In this document: positions 63,741 to 64,000 of the stretch, piece by piece
Layout of the letters: each line of letters begins with the position of its first letter
Numbering within the stretch: position 1 is the first letter of the stretch
NCBI GenBank assembly: GCA_905221615.1
Contig: CAJNDT010000588.1
Location: 25,246-89,245, forward strand
Direction of reading: 5' to 3'
From: Symbiodinium sp. CCMP2592
Taxonomy: Eukaryota; Sar; Dinophyceae; Suessiales; Symbiodiniaceae
Length of the DNA: 64,000 nt
Made by a program: the position numbers and the translations under genes
Notes under the pieces: model-generated
The model's database searches: none
Seen by the model: only the letters and a program-made list of their open reading frames with translations
Told to the model about the DNA's origin: nothing

Positions 63741-64000
63741 CTCGACTGAGCCTCCATTTTTATTTGATGATGGCTCGTATGGTTTAACGTGTGTTTAGAG
63801 TCGGTTAAAGGGTTTCAGGGTTAGTTAGTAGGGTGTGACTTTCATAGCCTTCGTGTGTTCAGTTATCAGCATATCCGAGCATGGGGGCAAGATTGCATGC
63901 AATGTGAGATGCAGTGAGTTTCCTCGTTGTAACCGATTCCGCACAGTGCCGTGCGTTGCATCTTTCCGAAGTGGTGAAGTGCGTCGTGACAAGCTGTTTG
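63741..64000. other. Trailing 260 bp, nothing recognised
   Basis: No gene is supported. One telomere-like stretch (GGGTTTCAGGGTTAG) occurs near 63810. Confidence 0.4.

Overview
The window looks like nuclear DNA of a dinoflagellate, most likely one of the Symbiodiniaceae or a close relative. The evidence is: every gene I can support lies on the + strand; there are degenerate TTTAGGG/CCCTAAA telomere-type repeats inside the sequence; introns are AT-rich or microsatellite-filled; an HSP70 fragment can only be joined correctly with GC and GA splice donors; and there is a dense mixture of LINE retrotransposons, satellites and unfamiliar multi-exon genes. A run of 100 N (51401-51500) shows this is a scaffold of two contigs.

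Layout. (1) 0-4.4 kb: a long purine-rich tract, then small exons of what looks like an APC-type amino-acid permease. (2) 4.45-27.6 kb: two non-LTR retrotransposons in tandem, same orientation. The first (A, about 4.64-14.94 kb) looks intact. It has ORF1 with a WW domain and an ADP-ribosyltransferase-like segment, and ORF2 with APE endonuclease, reverse transcriptase and C2H2 zinc fingers. An overlapping +1-frame ORF3 follows, and downstream, back in the ORF2 frame, there is a ubiquitin-specific-protease (USP/C19-like) domain with Cys, His and Asp all visible. The second (B, about 14.95-27.47 kb) is a diverged, frameshifted relative with the same layout, plus a 1521-bp internal tandem duplication. 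(3) 27.8-28.6 kb: the 3' exons of the same permease, so the LINE pair sits inside that gene. (4) 29.7-30.4 kb: a 5' fragment of an HSP70 gene with four non-canonical introns. (5) 30.9-35.9 kb: short tandem repeats, three serial hairpins, and a satellite of 12 units of about 250-278 bp. (6) 35.9-63.7 kb: a co-oriented block of unusual genes: ORF-A (unknown), a C5-cytosine DNA methyltransferase with serially duplicated upstream DNA, ORF-B (unknown, duplicated across the gap), ORF-C (unknown, coiled-coil end), ORF-D (large, with a methyltransferase-like DxTxGxG motif) and an HMG-box/protein-kinase fusion. Interstitial telomeric repeats (38.5-39.8 kb) and an interspersed GGCTCCCAGGCTCC-type motif run through this block, including inside coding exons.

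Two systems deserve attention. The first is a LINE family that carries WW, possible ADP-ribosyltransferase and deubiquitinase modules and an overlapping third ORF. The second is the 36-64 kb gene block, which may be a large, undescribed multi-gene mobile element (methyltransferase, unknown proteins, HMG-kinase). From memory, unnamed proteins resembling ORF-A to ORF-D and the HMG-kinase recur in Symbiodiniaceae proteomes; I could not check this. Exon boundaries are read by eye and are approximate unless stated.
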